Notes under the pieces: model-generated
Told to the model about the DNA's origin: nothing
Databases searched by the model: none
Seen by the model: the letters and a program-made list of their open reading frames with translations, nothing else
Assembly (NCBI RefSeq): GCF_002019635.1
Contig: NZ_KV917372.1
Span: 806,001 to 870,000, forward strand
DNA length: 64,000 bases
Reading direction: 5' to 3'
Source: Metabacillus halosaccharovorans
GTDB lineage: Bacteria; Bacillota; Bacilli; Bacillales; Bacillaceae
Position numbers and translations under genes: made by a program
In this document: piece by piece, positions 56,739-64,000 of the stretch
How positions within the stretch are numbered: position 1 is the first letter of the stretch
Layout: each line of letters opens with the position of its first letter

Positions 56739-57620
56739 TTATTTTTTAACTTGGCTCATTACTTCTTCAGCGAAGTTATCTTGACGTTTCTCGATTCCTT
56801 CACCAACTTCATAACGGATGAAAGTTTTTACAGTTGCGCCTTTAGACTCAACAAATTGTTTTACTTTTTGATCAGGATTTTTAACAAAGCTTTGATCTAA
56901 TAAGCAAATTTCTTCAAAATACTTACCAAGACGTCCTTCAACCATTTTAGCAACGATGTTTTCCGGTTTACCTTCGTTCAATGCCTGCTCAGTTAAAACT
57001 TTACGCTCATGCTCAGCTTCTTCAGCAGAAACTTGGTCACGTGAAACATATTTTGGGTTAACAGCAGCAGCATGCATCGCAACATCTTTAGCAGCCTCTT
57101 CATCAGTTGTACCTTCTAATAGTGTTAATACGCCAATACGTCCGCCCATGTGAAGGTATGCACCGAAAGCATCATTATCAGTTTTCGATAATACTGAAAA
57201 ACGACGAAGAGTGATTTTCTCACCAATTTTTGCAATTGCTGAGTTAATGTAATCTGCTACTGTAGTTCCATTACTCATTGTTTCAGCTAAAGCAGCTTCA
57301 GCATCAGCAGGTTTCTTTTCTAATAAGAAATCAGCTAATCCGTTAATCAATTCTTTGAAACCTTCATTTTTTGCAACGAAGTCAGTTTCAGAGTTTACTT
57401 CAAGGATAACAGCTTCATTTCCGTTTACTTTCACTAGAGTAGAACCTTCGGCTGCAATACGATCAGCTTTTTTGGCTGCTTTCGCAATACCCTTTTCACG
57501 AAGATAGTCAATTGCTTGATCCATATCTCCATTTGTTTCAGTTAACGCTTTTTTACAATCCATCATTCCAGCGCCAGTTTTTTCACGTAATTCTTTAACC
57601 ATTTGAGCAGTTACTGCCAT
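56739..57620 (-). CDS. tsf: Elongation factor Ts
   Basis: Guanine nucleotide exchange factor for EF-Tu. The 293-residue protein begins [20 protein letters not shown], containing the EF-Ts signature, and shows [13 protein letters not shown] near 74-86 and [13 protein letters not shown] near 143-155. The ATG chosen has AAGGAGG 9 nt upstream; a short in-frame extension is unlikely. It follows rpsB with a gap of 192 nt that carries a strong terminator, so it needs read-through or its own promoter; I could not identify a convincing one. Confidence 0.98.
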   Translation of the reverse strand: MAVTAQMVKELREKTGAGMMDCKKALTETNGDMDQAIDYLREKGIAKAAKKADRIAAEGSTLVKVNGNEAVILEVNSETDFVAKNEGFKELINGLADFLLEKKPADAEAALAETMSNGTTVADYINSAIAKIGEKITLRRFSVLSKTDNDAFGAYLHMGGRIGVLTLLEGTTDEEAAKDVAMHAAAVNPKYVSRDQVSAEEAEHERKVLTEQALNEGKPENIVAKMVEGRLGKYFEEICLLDQSFVKNPDQKVKQFVESKGATVKTFIRYEVGEGIEKRQDNFAEEVMSQVKK

Positions 57621-57765
57621 AACGGTATTCCTCCTTAAGGTCATATAGGTTTGGGTTACACTAAATCATTCAATAAAAATAGAATGTTCTCATCATTATG
57701 TTAGGTTACATCTTATGCTGTAATACATAACATATTGGATTATTCACTTAGTATGTAGCTTGCTT

Positions 57766-57808
57766 TAAAAAAAGGTGATAAAAGGTCAAATCCCCTTATC
57801 ACCTTTTG
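57766..57808 (-). terminator. rpsB intrinsic terminator
   Basis: AAAGGTGATAA and TTATCACCTTT form an 11-bp stem. The intervening loop contains a further AGGGG/CCTTT pairing, and a T7 tract follows on the minus strand. It lies within 5 nt of the rpsB stop codon. Confidence 0.9.
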
Positions 57809-57812
57809 CACA

Positions 57813-58703
<891 letters not shown>

Positions 58704-58746
58704 TTACAGGTTCATCATAACTTTGTCATATAATATAGAGAATAGT

Positions 58747-59280
58747 CTATAATTGGCGGAATTTAAGAAGTAGTTCAACTTCTGTCTTTCCTTTATTTAA
58801 CCTTTTTGCAATCTGTTCAACAGTATATCCTTGTTTATAAAGATTTATTGCCTCAATCTCAAATGGAGGCTTATTTTTATTGGGAGTTTGTGTGATTTCA
58901 ACAATGTCTTCCATGTCGTCTATCCCTGACAAATGTCCAGGCAATTCTTTTGAGTTTACTTCTAACTCCGTTTTGTTGGGAGCCTTTGATTTCTGTTCCG
59001 TTTCTGAATAGGAATTTTGGTTTAATTCAATCGCTTCTTCTTTCATTGGGTCCGGTATTCGTTCATTTGAAGATCTTAACAAAGTTTTAATAAGTTTTTC
59101 GTTTTCATCCTTCATATCAATTAAAAAACTTGTCATTGAATTTTCTGTTTCTTCAAGAATTTGACGTTGTGTATCTGAAAGATTCTTCATATTTGAATAC
59201 TTCATATAAAGGACGATAATAAAATAAAAAGCTACTACATGGAGTAGTAAACTTAATAATAGTAAGATAGTAGTTGGCAT
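58747..59280 (-). CDS. swrB: SwrB-like swarming motility protein
   Basis: A roughly 177-residue membrane-anchored protein in the position of B. subtilis swrB (ylxL), which activates flagellar type III secretion through FliP and raises sigma-D activity. One N-terminal hydrophobic segment (about 3-25) is followed by a charged region with coiled-coil character (about 30-70) and a C-terminal helix-turn-helix-like stretch (about 145-177: LYKQGYTVEQIAKRLNKGKT). Two ATGs occur; the second is 6 nt after GAGAGG and is preferred. It is the last gene of the flagellar/chemotaxis operon, 6 nt after the small Lys-rich gene. Confidence 0.82.
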   Translation of the reverse strand: MPTTILLLLSLLLHVVAFYFIIVLYMKYSNMKNLSDTQRQILEETENSMTSFLIDMKDENEKLIKTLLRSSNERIPDPMKEEAIELNQNSYSETEQKSKAPNKTELEVNSKELPGHLSGIDDMEDIVEITQTPNKNKPPFEIEAINLYKQGYTVEQIAKRLNKGKTEVELLLKFRQL

Positions 59281-59292
59281 AGGCATCCTCTC

Positions 59293-59604
59293 TTAACCAA
59301 AAAAGTCAATTTTTTTCCCCTTATAAGGATGGTCAGGATTCTCCTCTTTTTTTTGTTCTTTTTTCTTTTTCTTATTTTGCTCATGATGTTGCTGTGACTG
59401 ATCTTTCTTCAGTGATAATTTATCACTTTCATTATTTTGTGAAACCTGAGTTCTTTTTAAGTCTACTTCCTTTTGAATAGAGTGTGCAAGTTGATCTTGA
59501 ATTTGCTGATTTCTTTGATTTAAAAGATCTTGTATCTTACCAGCATCATGTGTTCGTGGTAGAGCAATTTGCATTTCAATATTTTTGAGGCTTATATTAG
59601 TCAC
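59293..59604 (-). CDS. Unrecognised Lys/Gln-rich protein between sigD and swrB
   Basis: I do not recognise this 103-residue protein. It has an amphipathic N-terminal third (LKNIEMQIALPRTHDAGKIQ), a Gln-rich helix (about 25-50), a highly basic stretch rich in Lys and His (about 66-90) and a compact C-terminus HPYKGKKIDFFG. No signal or membrane segment is seen. It starts at a GTG with only a weak, close AAGGGTG, so the exact start is uncertain. It is placed 65 nt after sigD and 6 nt before swrB, so a role in flagellar assembly or its control is likely by position alone. The biased composition fits a nucleic-acid- or membrane-associated tail. Confidence 0.7.
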   Translation of the reverse strand: MTNISLKNIEMQIALPRTHDAGKIQDLLNQRNQQIQDQLAHSIQKEVDLKRTQVSQNNESDKLSLKKDQSQQHHEQNKKKKKEQKKEENPDHPYKGKKIDFFG

Positions 59605-59669
59605 ACCCTTATGATTAGTAAGATATCTCGTTAGACTAATCTATGGTGATTTGTATTTATCATTTATTC

Positions 59670-60437
59670 TTAGTGGATTACATTTTCTAATATTTTTCGT
59701 AACTTGAATAATGCTTTTGAATGAATTTGAGAAATTCTGGATGTTGATAGATTCATAACTTGTCCAATTTCAGTTAATGTTAATTCCTCTTTGTAAAAGA
59801 AGCTGATAACCAGCTGTTCTTTCTCACTTAGTTGTGTGATCACTTCCGATAATTGTGCAATCAACTCGTCGTATACCATCTTTTCTTCCGGTGTTTTTTG
59901 ATTATCATCTTTGACTGTGAAACCAATACTTTCACCATCTTCTTGATCAAACAATTGATCGTCAATCGAAAGAACATTCGCAAAGAAGCCCTCATTCATT
60001 ACACCAACAACTTCTGACTCAGATAAACCCAGCTCTGCTGCAATTTCCTTTGAAGATATATTTCGAAGATGCTTTTGCTCCAATTTATCAATAACAGCTT
60101 CTACACGTTTCGCTTTTTCTCTTGAGCTCCTTGGTAACCAATCTTCTTTTCTTAAACCATCAATTATTGCTCCACGTACTCTGAAAGAAGCATATGTGTC
60201 AAACTTTAAATCCCTATTAGGGTCAAATTTTTCTAAGGCATCATATAATCCGAAAAGTCCTAAACTCATTAAGTCATCTTTAGTCACATTTTTTGGGAGT
60301 CCTACAGATATTCTTTGAACATGATAAGATACAAGGGGCATATATTTTTTGATGAGTGCATTACCAGCATGTGCATCACGTACATCAATCCATTTTTGCC
60401 ATATTACATGTTCGTCGGTTTGTGTCAATTGTGTCAT
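59670..60437 (-). CDS. sigD: RNA polymerase sigma factor SigD (flagellar/motility)
   Basis: Sigma-28-type factor directing flagellin, chemotaxis and autolysin genes. The 255-residue sequence shows region 2 (LMSLGLFGLYDALEKFDPNRDLKFDTYASFRVRGAIIDGLR near 55-95, quoted in part: YASFRVRGAIIDGLR), region 3 (ELGLSESEVVGVM) and region 4 (LTEIGQVMNLSTSRISQIHSK near 225-245, quoted in part: LTEIGQVMNLSTSRISQIHS). The ATG chosen follows CAGGGGGAT. It follows cheD after 97 nt without an obvious terminator. The anti-sigma factor FlgM is not in this window. Confidence 0.97.
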   Translation of the reverse strand: MTQLTQTDEHVIWQKWIDVRDAHAGNALIKKYMPLVSYHVQRISVGLPKNVTKDDLMSLGLFGLYDALEKFDPNRDLKFDTYASFRVRGAIIDGLRKEDWLPRSSREKAKRVEAVIDKLEQKHLRNISSKEIAAELGLSESEVVGVMNEGFFANVLSIDDQLFDQEDGESIGFTVKDDNQKTPEEKMVYDELIAQLSEVITQLSEKEQLVISFFYKEELTLTEIGQVMNLSTSRISQIHSKALFKLRKILENVIH

Positions 60438-60534
60438 TTTTATCCCCCTGATCAACATAAATATCATGAAAAGATCTTCATCTATCTATTCTTTGTTATT
60501 TAGTCCCGTAACTTGATTGTTCCAGGATTAAACC

Positions 60535-61035
60535 CTATATTATTTTTGTCCCTTGGTTGACAGTCCGAATCATTAATTCAGATGTTTTGGGATCAAATTC
60601 AATTGTTCTGCCGCTATTTCCACCCACATCTTCATTAAGAATCGGGATATTATATGTCTGTAGTATTCTTCTTACTGCTTCTACGTTTCTAGGTCCTATT
60701 CGCATCATGTCATTTGATGATTGAAATTGAAACATTTGAGCACCTCCAGCCACTTTTGCATGGAGAAGTCTCATTTTCGCTCCTGAACCTACTAATTTAT
60801 TAATTAATAACGGGATTGCACTATCTGCATATTTAGCATGATTAATAGTTGTTTGATTTGCAAGCGATGAGTCAGGTAACATAATATGTGCCAAACCTGC
60901 TATTTCATTGATTTTATCAAAAAGGATTAGTCCTACACATGAACCTAAACCTGAAGTCCTTATCCTATTTGGAGATTTCACAATATTGAGGTCAGCAATA
61001 CCTACTTTAACAATTTCAGACAGTTCATTTTTCAT
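60535..61035 (-). CDS. cheD: Chemoreceptor glutamine deamidase CheD
   Basis: Deamidates receptor glutamines and, with CheC, adjusts receptor activity in the CheC-CheD-CheY feedback loop. The 166-residue protein has the catalytic Cys33 in GLGSCVGLILFD and the His in AGLAHIMLPDS near 50. Its ATG lies 11 nt inside the end of cheC with a weak ribosome binding site, indicating translational coupling. The length equals the usual CheD. The longer open frame upstream lies wholly within cheC and is rejected. Confidence 0.96.
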   Translation of the reverse strand: MKNELSEIVKVGIADLNIVKSPNRIRTSGLGSCVGLILFDKINEIAGLAHIMLPDSSLANQTTINHAKYADSAIPLLINKLVGSGAKMRLLHAKVAGGAQMFQFQSSNDMMRIGPRNVEAVRRILQTYNIPILNEDVGGNSGRTIEFDPKTSELMIRTVNQGTKII

Positions 61036-61666
61036 GATTAATACCAAGTGCATCAAATAACTTTTTGAAAGAATTCGGATCAGGTAATAAAAAGAAATGC
61101 CCTTTAACAGAATCTATATCAAGCTGATCTTCTTCCTTAATCGCAGTATCAATAATGATTACGTAATCACTTACATGCGATAATTCAATTAAACCATGAG
61201 TAATCACTGCACCAAACATATCAATTGTTAAAGCCGGAACAGAAGGATATATCATTAAATCTGTTAAATCTGATAATGATGATAAGTAGGATCCAGTTAA
61301 AATATTCCCGAGCTCCTGAAAAGCAGATAATCCCAACTCACTATAAGGTGTTTTTTTCAATGAAAAATCATCATCAGCTATTAACTTTTTAATAAACCGC
61401 TCTGCTTGTTCAATACTAAGAACAAAAAATAGTGAACCCGGGATATCACCTTCCATTCTTAAAAACACACTTGCAACAACCACTTCTGGTCCACCAACCA
61501 GTTCCATAAGCTCATTAAAAGAAATTACCTTTACATCGGGTACTGTCATATCAATCTTTTTGTCTAGTAACATAGATAAAGATGTAGCAGAATGTCCGGC
61601 ACCTATATTGCCGACCTCTTTTAATATATCTAAATGAGTTGGCGAAATTGATTTTGTATAATCCAT
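61025..61666 (-). CDS. cheC: CheY-P phosphatase CheC
   Basis: A 213-residue CheC with two CheC/FliY/CheX phosphatase motifs, each with the Glu-x3-Asn pair: KEVGNIGAGHSATSLS near 15-30 and FQELGNILTGSYLSSL near 115-130. It dephosphorylates CheY-P and is stimulated by CheD, encoded immediately after with an 11-nt overlap. It follows cheW by 7 nt. The presence of both motifs suggests a functional enzyme. Confidence 0.96.
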   Translation of the reverse strand: MDYTKSISPTHLDILKEVGNIGAGHSATSLSMLLDKKIDMTVPDVKVISFNELMELVGGPEVVVASVFLRMEGDIPGSLFFVLSIEQAERFIKKLIADDDFSLKKTPYSELGLSAFQELGNILTGSYLSSLSDLTDLMIYPSVPALTIDMFGAVITHGLIELSHVSDYVIIIDTAIKEEDQLDIDSVKGHFFLLPDPNSFKKLFDALGINHEK

Positions 61667-61673
61667 GTCTTTT

Positions 61674-62138
61674 CTAAATACCCTGAAGTGCTAGTGTTTG
61701 ATCTGTTTTTAATACTTCATCAAGATCAATCATCACAATTAAACGCTTTTCTAATTTAGCAACACCTTGAATGTATTCAACCTCTACAGAGCCAACAACT
61801 TCAGGTGCTGGTTCGATAATATCCTTATGAATATCAATAACATCATTTGCTGCATCCACAATAAAACCAACTTCAATGTCTTCTTTAGAAACAATGATCA
61901 TTCTTGTACTTTCAGTATCTTCAAGTTCTTGAAGACCAAATCGTTTTCGGAGATCGATAATTGGTGTAACAACACCACGCAAGTTAATTACTCCCTTAAT
62001 AAATGGAGCTGTCCTTGGAACTCTTGTAATATGCTCAACTTTCTCAATTGAACGTACTTGTTGTACAGGAATTCCATACTCCTCGTCCTGCAGTTGAAAA
62101 ACAATGACTTTAAGGTCTCCAACTAAATGTTCACTCAT
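61674..62138 (-). CDS. cheW: Chemotaxis coupling protein CheW
   Basis: A 154-residue SH3-like adaptor that links receptors to CheA. The family features VIVFQLQDEEYGIPVQQVRS near 11-30, ITRVPRTAPFIKGVINLRG near 36-54 and VTPIIDLRKRFG near 55-66 are all present. The ATG lies 74 nt after cheA, and cheC follows at 7 nt, as in B. subtilis. Confidence 0.97.
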   Translation of the reverse strand: MSEHLVGDLKVIVFQLQDEEYGIPVQQVRSIEKVEHITRVPRTAPFIKGVINLRGVVTPIIDLRKRFGLQELEDTESTRMIIVSKEDIEVGFIVDAANDVIDIHKDIIEPAPEVVGSVEVEYIQGVAKLEKRLIVMIDLDEVLKTDQTLALQGI

Positions 62139-62212
62139 TGTAAATACCCCTCTCTAGACATACCCCTATCTATTTACTTCTCTTTAAGTCAACCTTCATC
62201 GTGCTTAGTTAA

Positions 62213-64000
62213 TTATTTAATAAGAGCATTACAATCAACAATTAATGCGACTTGACCATCTCCTAAAATAGTCGCTCCCGAAATAGCAAAAACAGAATTC
62301 AAATAATTCCCTAACGTTTTCAATACAATTTCCTGCTGTCCAATGAAAGAATCAACGACTAATGCAGCCATTTTTTCTCCTTTACGGACAATAATTAACG
62401 AAACAAAATCTTCATCTTCATTTGCACAAGGAACTTCAAAGATTTCGGACAAAAAGACTAATGGTACAATTTTACCTCTAAAATCAATGACTTTTTGATT
62501 GTGCGCTTGTAGAATATCTTCTTTTTTAATTACAGCCGTTTCAATAATAGATGATAATGGGATAGCATATTTTTCATTACTTAATTCAACTAACATCACT
62601 GAAATAATCGACAATGTCAGTGGCAGCTGTATAGAAAATAATGATCCTTTACCTTCTTTTGCATCAACTGAAACAGTACCACCTAGAGATTCGATCGTAC
62701 TCTTTACTACATCTAATCCAACACCCCGACCTGATATATCTGAAATCTTGTCAGCTGTTGAAAAACCAGATGAGAAAATCAGCTCATAAACTTGCTTATC
62801 CGTTAAAGTAGCAGCTAACTGATCTGTCACCACACCACGATCCAATGCCTTTTTAAGTACACGTTCACGATTAATACCTGCCCCATCATCCTCAATTTCG
62901 ATAAAGACATGATTTCCGCTATGATACGCACTTAATACTACATGGCCTTCCTCACTCTTACCGTTTCTTACACGTTCCTCCGGCATTTCGATTCCATGGT
63001 CAATCGCATTGCGCAGTAAGTGAACAAGCGGATCTCCAATTTCATCAATTACTGTTCGGTCCAGTTCAGTTTCAGCTCCAACAATGTCCAAATGAATTTT
63101 TTTATTTAAATCTTTCGCTAATTGTCTAATCATTCTAGGGAAACGGTTGAATACTGTTTCAACTGGAACCATTCTCATATTTAAAATAATGTTTTGTAAA
63201 TCACCTGAAATCCTTGACATTCTTTCTACCGTCTCATTAAGCTCTGAATTATTTAGATCTCTGGATATTTGCTCCAATCTCCCACGGTCAATAACAAGCT
63301 CTTCAAAAAGATTCATCAAGATATCTAAACGTTCAATGTTGACACGGATTGTTTTGGAACTTGTGGCAGCAACCTGTTTTGTTGCTGTTTTCACTTCCTC
63401 TTTTACCTGTTCAACTTCTTGTTTTTCAGGAGTTTCATGTTGCTCTCCTGTGCTTATTTCAGATACAGCTGCCGAGACATGATCAAGATCAATTTGTCTT
63501 ACAATAACATCTTCAATTTCTGACACTTTCATTACTTTGTTAATTAGATCTTCTGAGGATTCTTTTGTAACAAGTGCTACAGTAAATTCATGGTCAAATT
63601 TTTCTTCCTCCAAAAGCTCAACTGATGGAACAGATTTAATGACCTCACCAGCTTGTTCTAAAATTTCAAACACCATAAATACTCTTGCAGCCTTTAATAA
63701 ACAGTCAGTTCTTAATGTAATAGTTAATTCATATGGAGTAAAGCCTTGCTCCATTGATTGTTGAATAACAGCATTTTCATAATCGTCATAAGATCCAATT
63801 GATTGCATTAAATGTTGCGGAGCTAATGCGGTATTCGTATCAGCTGTTACCGTTTCACCGTTTTCAATTTGCTTTAACATTTCTACAACTTTTGAAACAT
63901 CTTTTTTCCCGTCTCCACCTTCAGCAATTGAGAACACCATTTCTTCTAAGTCATCTACAGATGCAAAGACAACATCTAAAATCTCAGCTGTCACTGTAAG
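62213..64000 (-). CDS. cheA: Chemotaxis histidine kinase CheA (5' end missing)
   Basis: About 595 C-terminal residues of CheA; the frame is open through the window edge, so the N-terminal HPt domain with the phosphorylated His lies outside, and no start is claimed. Visible are the tail of the HPt-linked region, a CheY/CheB-binding P2 domain (about 60-175 of the visible part), the P3 dimerisation helices, the P4 kinase with HLLRNAIDHGIE (N box), DDGAGINRER (G1) and SGRGVGLDVV (G2), and the CheW-like P5 domain to the end. It should be the receptor-coupled kinase that feeds CheY, with cheW, cheC and cheD directly downstream. Confidence 0.97.
   Translation of the reverse strand, partial: LTVTAEILDVVFASVDDLEEMVFSIAEGGDGKKDVSKVVEMLKQIENGETVTADTNTALAPQHLMQSIGSYDDYENAVIQQSMEQGFTPYELTITLRTDCLLKAARVFMVFEILEQAGEVIKSVPSVELLEEEKFDHEFTVALVTKESSEDLINKVMKVSEIEDVIVRQIDLDHVSAAVSEISTGEQHETPEKQEVEQVKEEVKTATKQVAATSSKTIRVNIERLDILMNLFEELVIDRGRLEQISRDLNNSELNETVERMSRISGDLQNIILNMRMVPVETVFNRFPRMIRQLAKDLNKKIHLDIVGAETELDRTVIDEIGDPLVHLLRNAIDHGIEMPEERVRNGKSEEGHVVLSAYHSGNHVFIEIEDDGAGINRERVLKKALDRGVVTDQLAATLTDKQVYELIFSSGFSTADKISDISGRGVGLDVVKSTIESLGGTVSVDAKEGKGSLFSIQLPLTLSIISVMLVELSNEKYAIPLSSIIETAVIKKEDILQAHNQKVIDFRGKIVPLVFLSEIFEVPCANEDEDFVSLIIVRKGEKMAALVVDSFIGQQEIVLKTLGNYLNSVFAISGATILGDGQVALIVDCNALIK

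Overview
The window is a low-GC, Gram-positive, endospore-forming chromosome segment from a Bacillus-type organism (Bacillaceae). The evidence is the sporulation genes spoVS, dpaA/dpaB, spoIIIE and ylxY, the strong AAGGAGG ribosome binding sites with frequent TTG and GTG starts, and a gene order matching the B. subtilis block from the che/sigD end of the flagellar operon down to spoVS. All convincing genes (59) lie on the minus strand, so transcription runs from high to low coordinates. I see no rRNA, tRNA, CRISPR array, insertion sequence or prophage. This is ordinary core chromosome, and the unusual material is mainly in the intergenic RNA.

Reading with transcription: 64000-59290 is the tail of the flagellar/chemotaxis operon (cheA cut by the window edge, cheW, cheC, cheD, sigD, an unrecognised Lys-rich small gene, swrB). 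58700-53500 holds rpsB, tsf, pyrH and frr, then uppS and cdsA. 53480-44837 holds dxr, rseP, proS and polC. 44494-37333 is the rimP-nusA-rnpM-ylxQ-infB-ylxP-rbfA-truB-ribF translation/ribosome-maturation cluster, followed by rpsO and pnp.

34470-26725 carries ylxY, the M16 peptidase mlpA, ymxH, the dipicolinate synthase genes dpaA/dpaB behind a good sigma-K-like promoter, then asd, dapG and dapA. These link diaminopimelate/lysine synthesis to spore dipicolinate, because DpaA acts on the product of the DapA step. Next come rnjB (RNase J2), tepA, ylzJ and spoIIIE.

20805-14956 is a GntR/UTRA regulator and a four-gene nucleoside-type ABC importer (nupN-O-P-Q) with a strikingly structured leader. 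14804-7208 holds the ymfD-type exporter, the ymfF-ymfH-ymfI trio linked to EF-P modification, ymfJ, ymfK, rodZ and pgsA. 7178-18 holds cinA, recA behind a LexA-type box, rny, ymdB, spoVS behind a sigma-H-like promoter, and an M19 dipeptidase.

The best leads are non-coding: an 87-nt nested hairpin upstream of nupN that can hide an 11-nt perfect Shine-Dalgarno sequence serving no long gene, the two competing anti-Shine-Dalgarno segments at ymfJ, the rpsB and rpsO leaders, and a Bacillus-type palindromic repeat behind rny. Promoters, terminators and structures were found by eye and have not been computed.
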